Origin: Phlegmacium glaucopus
Lineage: Eukaryota > Basidiomycota > Agaricomycetes > Agaricales > Cortinariaceae
Assembly (NCBI GenBank): GCA_015039465.1
Contig: MU130237.1
Location: 434,001-498,000, forward strand
Direction of reading: 5' to 3'
DNA: 64,000 nucleotides
How positions within the stretch are numbered: position 1 is the stretch's first letter; every line of letters starts with the position of its first letter. Positions 58,705-64,000 of the stretch are shown piece by piece. A model generated the notes under the pieces. That model worked only from the letters and a program-made list of their open reading frames with translations. It was not told where the DNA came from and did no database searches. The position numbers and the translations under genes were made by a program.

Positions 58705-59576
58705 TCAATTTTGCACGCTGTCCCACATTTGGCGGGCTTGGACGTCGGTAAGCGGTGGAGTAAAGTACTGACAGCGAGAGCGGAACCCTTGTTTGATGGC
58801 ATGAGCTACTCCCTATATATTATAGTGCAACGATTCAACATACCTTCTATCGAACGCTTCCTAATGATGTCTTCTACGACAAGTTCGTTACGCACTTGAT
58901 TTCGCTAAGAATGTATATAGAAGGTGAGTAAATATCCCGTGGTTGATGTATAATATCGAGGGTACCTTTACTTCATCCTCAAACACGGCCCCTTGAATCC
59001 TTCTTCTGCTGCTGGGATTTTGTGCTTGACCGTCCAAATTTCTTTGTTTTTCAATCAATGCTTGGTCAACTACCGTCGTGCAATACTCCAACAGCTCAGA
59101 ACGTCGTTTCCAATTACCTAGTTCCAAGGATAAATAATTAAATTTCAGCCATCAGTCAAGACGTACCAACCAGTTCTCGCCACAGAGACGCACATGCCTG
59201 ATCCTGTATTGTACCGACGCCAGTCCCCCTATGAACCCTCTCGTGATCGCGAACGGTCGCATTGGCTCTATTGAGCCGCATTACTATTGTATCATCAAGG
59301 CGCCTGTACTCTTTTAAGATATCTATGGAGGCATAAGTCTCTCAAGACTCGGAAAGGAAAGTCATATCATCCATGAAGCAGACACGTACCTTTGAACACC
59401 GATAGGTTATGACAAGTTAAAGGTGATACACGAATGGTTTGAGGGGAAGGTGGGGCTTGAATAGCTAGACTCCCTAATGGTGGTTGTCTCGTGGGCATCG
59501 AGTCGGGTTCACGAGCAAAGTTTAGTTCACCTGGGTCATCTAATCGGTCACGTGCTGGCTGACTTGGGCCATTCAT
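58705..59576 (-). CDS. MIX23: MIX23/CCDC58-like mitochondrial intermembrane space protein
   Basis: Five exons from ATG 59576 to stop 58705, about 200 residues. Between a Pro-rich N-terminus (residues 1-60) and the end lie a coiled segment (RRLDDTIVMRLNRANATVRD), a helical part with Cys (SELLEYCTTVVDQALIEKQR), and the family end NELVVEDIIRKRSIEGFRSR with CQYFTPP. This matches the MIX23/CCDC58 C-terminal block (helix, then a Cys and a hydrophobic-PP motif). Yeast MIX23 is an intermembrane space protein that promotes import of proteins into mitochondria. The join of the last exons uses acceptors CTTAG and ACAAG. The N-terminal extension is longer than in animals. Confidence 0.8.
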
Positions 59577-60080
59577 GGTGGCATCGGGACCGAATTCCCA
59601 GGTTAGGCTCGGAGAAAGCCGCCACTGCTCAGGGAGAAGGTTAAATTTTATTTTTCACCTTGGCAGCCCTTAGGCTCAATCAAATCCCCTCTCAGAACGG
59701 GAGAGCGTGGGCGATCTTGGTACGAGCCCGAGACTAGGCCAGAATAAGTAAGACTAGCTGCCAGAGTGAAGCTTGAACTATAATTATTCTTAACTAGAAA
59801 AAACATACCAAGGATGACTGTTAATACGCGTTTACCTGTTGTGTGAAATACACTCCTTTTCGACGGTGATTTCAACAGGTCTTGGCAGAAAATATCTGCC
59901 CAGTCTACCTCTCACATTTAAATCAGCAGAATAAATAATTTTTATATAAATTTCTAGGTTATGGGTTAAAATATGTAGCTAATCAGGGTGTTCAAAGTTG
60001 CAAGGTACGAGTTGAAAAAATTATCACCCTATGTATATGTAAAACAAACTTGGCACTGCCTGGTGAAACTGATGAAGCCC
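59577..60080. other. 500 bp spacer, nothing assigned
   Basis: Promoter of MIX23 and 3' side of the C2H2 gene. A minus-strand open frame at 59648-59875 has no motif; the AT-rich part near 59940 looks non-coding. Confidence 0.4.
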
Positions 60081-61403
60081 CTAAGCCCCAGTCACATTTC
60101 TATTTGAGCCTAGAACAAAAGGGGCTTTTCTTCGCCTTTTCGTTGGTTTGTCCGAGTGGACACGAGCCACGTGCTTATGCCGCCGAGCGGGATCTGCGAA
60201 CTTGTCAGGACAGTAGGGGCATTTGATTGGTTTGTCGCCAGTGCTAGAATCATCCGTTGTTAGGCATATGAAATGCGTGAGATTGAACTAGACCCACTGT
60301 AGGCTGTTGGTATGTATCTGGAGAGAGGATTTCTGGCAGAACATTACATCTCATATGAATTGCAATGGAAAACTTTTGTCACCTGAGGGAATCGTTTAGG
60401 GCAAAATTCACAGGCCCACGGCCTATTTATTGTGAAAAGGCGTAGTTAGTTGTTTTTGTTTTCATTATAATGGGAACGTTAATGGTTACCGTTTCTTCAA
60501 GTGGACCGAATTAACGTGCCTCTTGACCATTTGTTTGAGACCACGATAATTGCAAAGTTGTCCTCGATCATCTTCATACCGACACTGATAGATTGACTGT
60601 CCCCTCCCCTCTTCATCATCCTCGTCTTGTTGTTCGTCCTCTTTCTCAAGTTTGACAACATATTCCAACCAGTCGTCTTGCTGTTTCTCAAGCGCACTAC
60701 CATCAGGATGTGGCACAACTAGAACCTCTATCCCTGAGCTACTTTGATTGTTCGGTTCAACATAAGTTTTGTCATGGTCGAGGGTGACAGAATCTTTGCG
60801 AGAGCAAGGAAATTCCTCAACATCGCTGTAATGTTTAAAACCAGGCTGTTCTTGAAAGGGGAGACGCGGGACGTATCGCCTTGATCAAGAATTTAAATCC
60901 GGAGGGAACATTAGCAATGTCAATTGCGAGAACTTACCGTCGTGAAAGGGAGGGTTGATAAGGGCAAGTGTCGGGGTCGCGTTCTCGAAGCTTTTCAAGA
61001 GGTCTTACTCTAATAGGCTGCGGCGTCTGATCGCTGGCCCAAAAATCGGCAACTGCTGTCAGACGATTGAAGCATGAGAGAGATCGAGGCGGAGGAGCAG
61101 GGTTGATCCTGCGCTCCAGCGCTTGGAGAGATGGGCTCAAGGTCGAGGTCGAATCACTTGACAGGGATAAATTAGAGGTGGGAATAGTGGTGAGGCGCGA
61201 TCAAGAACCTACTAAGAAGGCAGAACTCCTTTACACAGCTGAGCCACGGACGGTAGAGTTCTCTGGTTGCAGTGATGATCAAAGGTACCTCGTGGAACCT
61301 GAAATGGGGCCTCTGCGTAGGGTCTACAACGATCTGCGGTATCAGTAATACACCCACAATCAAGGCTTCGCAAAGGATACTCCTTCACGAGAGTAGCACG
61401 CAC
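60081..61403 (-). CDS. C2H2 zinc-finger protein, probable transcription factor
   Basis: About six exons ending at stop 60081. Three finger-like modules occupy the C-terminal half: a degenerate one, YQCRYEDDRGQLCNYRGLKQ with HVNSVHLKKR; then PWACEFCPKRFPQ joined to KSSLQIHTNSLHTGDKP; then KCPYCPDKFADPARRHKHVA with RVH. The second finger is split by a short intron, and the piece KSSLQIHTNSL is a small exon recovered by frame. A basic tail follows (KPTKRRRKAPF). The N-terminal half is low-complexity with a Glu/Asp-rich run. The first exon (61403, MRATLVKEYPLRSLDCGC) and its join (CT|GTGTAA to TCAAG|T) are inferred; the start may be wrong. Function unknown. Confidence 0.7.
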
Positions 61404-62303
61404 TCAGGCCTATGAGGCGATCCGCTAAGATCAATTGTTTTGAAGAGCGGTGAGGGAGAACAAAGTTGAGGCATGATGATGAGTTATCGATCGAGGGGGG
61501 AATTCAAAAAGACAGCACCTTAAATACAGTATCGAAACAACAAGACGGCATCAAAATCATCTATGCCATAAAGGTTCGTCAAGGCTAAGTTGATGCAGAA
61601 ACATATGAACCCAATGGAGCATTGTTGGATGTTCGTATCCCGCAGGATCTAGGATCTTAGCAATGAGAATGACCGGTCGTCACCGTGCACAGTATCTCGG
61701 TACGAAAGCCCAAGCATGCAGAGGGGAAATAGCTGGGGAAATGCTGGGCAATGTGTAATTGAATCTTTCTGATCCACGCTGTATTGTGTTACTGGGATGG
61801 TTACCGAACAAGGTATGGCATCTGTGGGCGTATGGCTTGCCAACCAAGCAAGGACCCATAGTGGTAGGCATCCCCATCAAAATCATTGCAAGTTGCCAAA
61901 ATAGGCTAGTTCCCGAACAGTTCTGCATTGCCGGAGATGATCGATCATTGAGAATTAGGAAGGTGAATTTCCCGGGGAGCATCTTTGGCTCCAAAATTCT
62001 CACAAATTCCCTATAAAGCATGGATGGATGCAATATAGCATTCATTCATCCCCTCAACAATAATTCTGCTACTTATATGAACGAGTTAGGCCGAGTGCAC
62101 CCGCTGATATATGCCTAATTATGGTAGATCCCTAGACGATCATTCTAGATCCTTATCATCATAGAGTGAAACAAATGATTGTATACAATTGGGGATGTCC
62201 TTGTCCATGTGTGCGAACTTGAGATATCGGTACAGTACGTACTTATTTTTTTTTAGCTACTCAAATGAAGTAACGAAACCCTGGACTCACCTTTGTAGGT
62301 TTG
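61404..62303. other. 900 bp without an assigned gene
   Basis: Between the C2H2 gene and the Spd1-like stop. Overlapping open frames occur on both strands (minus 61680-62045, plus 61759-62016) but lack motifs and could be chance. No ncRNA recognised. Confidence 0.35.
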
Positions 62304-62935
62304 TTATAGGACCATGGGCTCAAAAGGCTGTTCAAAGTCCTCATCCGCCTTCTGGTTACTCCAATCATCTTCTTCATCTATTGTTTTTGTCGCAATGTGA
62401 TCGGGTGTGTGATCCGAGTTGCCAAAGAGCAACGGGCCATTCGGCAAAGAACGGGTCTCTAGGAGAGAATGTCGGGATCTTCTGAGAGGTTTTATGGGTC
62501 TTGAGGGATTGGTTGTCTCAACCGGCGACATGCTCTGATCGTTTTCATCCAACAACATATCTGCATCTGGAGAGATCAATGGGGAGAGGGAGCGAGATCT
62601 CTTTCCGGTTGTGGACTGGTTGGTAGAATCAACTGGCATGTTGGAGTAGACGTCTCGAAAAATGTCGTTCATAGAACGAAATATTGATCCCGTTGACTGG
62701 GCTTTGGAGAAGGAGGAAGGAGAGGTCTTGTAACCTTCCGAAACATCTAGAAAGGTGCATTACTTGATGGGACCTTGGATGATGTGCGGTGTGTACACAC
62801 ACCTTTCCTGACGCGTGAACCGAGGTTTCGAAGGCGGTTGGTAAGATGTGGGTCGATGTTAGATTGCTGGGAAGTGGGCAGAGAGGCGAGAGATGATTCG
62901 CAGAGCCGTTTATTACTACTCTCTGAGGTGGTCAT
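62304..62935 (-). CDS. Spd1/Dif1-like ribonucleotide reductase inhibitor candidate
   Basis: Two exons (62935-62803, 62746-62304) give 191 residues. The key segment straddles the intron: LRNLGSRVRK then DVSEGYKT. The motif G-S-R-V-R-K-x-V-S-x-G-Y is the short conserved block of the RNR-inhibitor family that includes fission yeast Spd1 and budding yeast Dif1, small disordered proteins holding ribonucleotide reductase inactive or its small subunit in the nucleus. The rest is Ser/Pro/Asp-rich and disordered, with SRSLSPLISPDADMLLDEND near the middle and a highly acidic end (TIDEEDDWSNQKADEDFEQP). Degradation signals cannot be judged. Assignment rests on the short motif, so it is moderately sure. 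Head-to-head with the kelch gene, 80 bp apart. Confidence 0.68.
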
Positions 62936-63015
62936 TGACCAAGAACAATGTCATGTGACGTGATGTACTAACAACCATGGGCACTGCGGACACCCCCTTT
63001 GCAGCACTACAACGA

Positions 63016-64000
63016 ATGGCCTTTTTCCTTTTCTTTATTCATCTTTTTTCTTTCTCAGTACTAGCACAGATAATTTCTACAAATTCCCCCGTCCCACCTC
63101 TCCAATGGATTAACCTTTCAAATCTTCTAAAAGGCTCATCACGACCGCCTCCGTTAAGAGATGCCGCTATGGGCTATGATGACACTAGGTTAGCTTTTCA
63201 TCCTTCTAATTATCCTCTACTCTCACACTTTCACAGCCGCTCCCTCATCATTTTTGGAGGCTTGTCCGAGAATGGCTTTCCCCAGTCACAAACTTTTCTG
63301 TAAGTCTTATATAACCTGAGACCAGCTCTCTATACTTAAATCCTCAGTTTGAATCTTGATACCCTTACCTGGTCCATTCCTTCGCCGCCGCCCACCCTCC
63401 AACGCAGCCCACCTGCAAGAAGTGCCGTTATTTGTGGCGGTGATTTTGCTGCGAGCAAGTGAGTGATTGCGTTGGGAAATATTTTTTAAAAAAGTAATTG
63501 GAACTCGCTTGCAGTCGCCACGGTTTTGTCGTCGTAGGTGGCAAAGGTTTAGAGGGCAATCCTTTGTCGGATATCTGGGTGAGCGATTCACTATCAAGTA
63601 TCCAAATGGATCTGATTGGTATTCTTTGCAGGAGTACGACTTCAATAACCAATTCTGGTCTCAAGTCTCTGTTACGCCTGGAGGCCCATCGGCTCGATGG
63701 GGTGCGTCCGGCGGTATTGATACGCGTACAACCGCTATTCAGGACCCTATCATTCCCGGGCCAAATAATTCCTTTTATCTCGCCGGAGGTTTCGATGGCA
63801 CTAGCACAGACAGTCTTTCTGATGTATGGAGGTTAAATATTTCAGGAACACTCTCGTCCAATCTTCCTAATAATGTAAATGGGACTTGGGATCATTTGAC
63901 TATTGGCAATCTATCGGGTCGAATTGACCAAGCAGGGACTGTGATTGCGGAACAAATCGTTGTATCAAGTGGCTGCAATCTGACGACTTCCCCCGTAAAT
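63016..64000 (+). CDS. Secreted kelch-repeat protein, partial (3' end beyond window)
   Basis: Exons in view: 63016-63188, 63237-63299, 63348-63458, 63515-63578, and 63632 on to the window edge. The start at 63016 gives a signal peptide, MAFFLFFIHLFSFSVLAQ; an upstream in-frame ATG at 62977 adds 13 residues and is less likely. Kelch-type repeats follow: RSLIIFGGLSENGFPQSQ, GFVVVGGKGLEGNPLSDIW, and FYLAGGFDGTSTDSLSDVWR, each with the GG and W spacing of a beta-propeller blade. Asn-X-Ser/Thr sites fit secretion. It may be a surface receptor-like or oxidase-like protein; the C-terminus, which would settle this (membrane helix or copper site), lies outside. Divergent from the Spd1-like gene. Confidence 0.85.

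Noticed and set aside
59648..59875. A small membrane-protein gene on the minus strand
   Set aside because: It is a short frame with one hydrophobic run, without homology clues or plausible splice links.
61680..62045. A 121-codon minus-strand gene
   Set aside because: There are no motifs, no clear splice partners and an opposite-strand open frame overlaps it; likely chance.

Overview
The window is a gene-dense stretch of a fungal nuclear genome, almost certainly a mushroom-type basidiomycete (Agaricomycotina). The case rests on many short introns (mostly 50-60 nt, about 175 by rough count), branch points of CTAAT/CTAAC type close to the 3' splice sites, 60-300 bp gaps between genes, and families typical of these fungi: a seven-helix membrane protein, MARVEL-like membrane proteins, a GPI-type chitin deacetylase and a membrane-anchored pepsin. 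I see no bacterial features, CRISPR array, rRNA or foldable tRNA gene. All gene models were assembled by hand from reading frame, splice motifs and family motifs; no search or alignment was run.

Layout. 1-5.4 kb (minus): a UBA-domain protein cut by the window edge, OPY2, and the CCDC47 homologue. 5.4-9.0 kb: a small unknown gene, glucose-6-phosphate dehydrogenase and THOC5. 9.2-17 kb (minus): UBC8, three consecutive MARVEL-like genes and acetoacetyl-CoA synthetase. 17-24 kb (plus): a small unknown gene, endopolyphosphatase and an RFX transcription factor. 24-28.6 kb (minus): BFR1, NHP2 and a JMJD7-like hydroxylase. 28.9-38 kb (plus): ELG1, a bHLH factor, TFIIF alpha and chitin deacetylase. 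38.5-40.8 kb: a Ste20-class kinase. 40.8-42.1 kb: a gene-poor patch with a tRNA-like promoter remnant, repeats and a possible broken gene. 42.1-49 kb: a seven-helix membrane protein, RPL35, HIS6 and the Fe-alcohol-dehydrogenase-type transhydrogenase. 49.6-64 kb: a membrane aspartic protease, PPR protein, OST1, uL22m, YOS1, a GILT-like protein, MIX23, a C2H2 factor, a Spd1/Dif1-like ribonucleotide reductase inhibitor, and the start of a secreted kelch protein.

The genes are mostly housekeeping functions: ER insertion, glycosylation and vesicle traffic (CCDC47, OST1, YOS1), transcription, mRNP and rRNA work (TFIIF alpha, THOC5, BFR1, NHP2), translation (RPL35, uL22m), replication and dNTP control (ELG1, Spd1-like), signalling (OPY2, Ste20 kinase), metabolism (G6PD, AACS, HIS6, HOT) and cell wall (chitin deacetylase). 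They do not form one pathway. Many lie as tight divergent pairs that must share promoters (62 bp for CCDC47 and its neighbour, 80 bp for the Spd1-like and kelch genes, 99 bp for G6PD and THOC5).

The least ordinary observations are seven introns that seem to need GC-AG splicing (about 4% by rough count), the MARVEL-like triplet, the Spd1/Dif1-like gene, a clustered GTCAC motif in the ELG1 promoter, and the tRNA-like or repeat-bearing patch at 41.6-41.9 kb.
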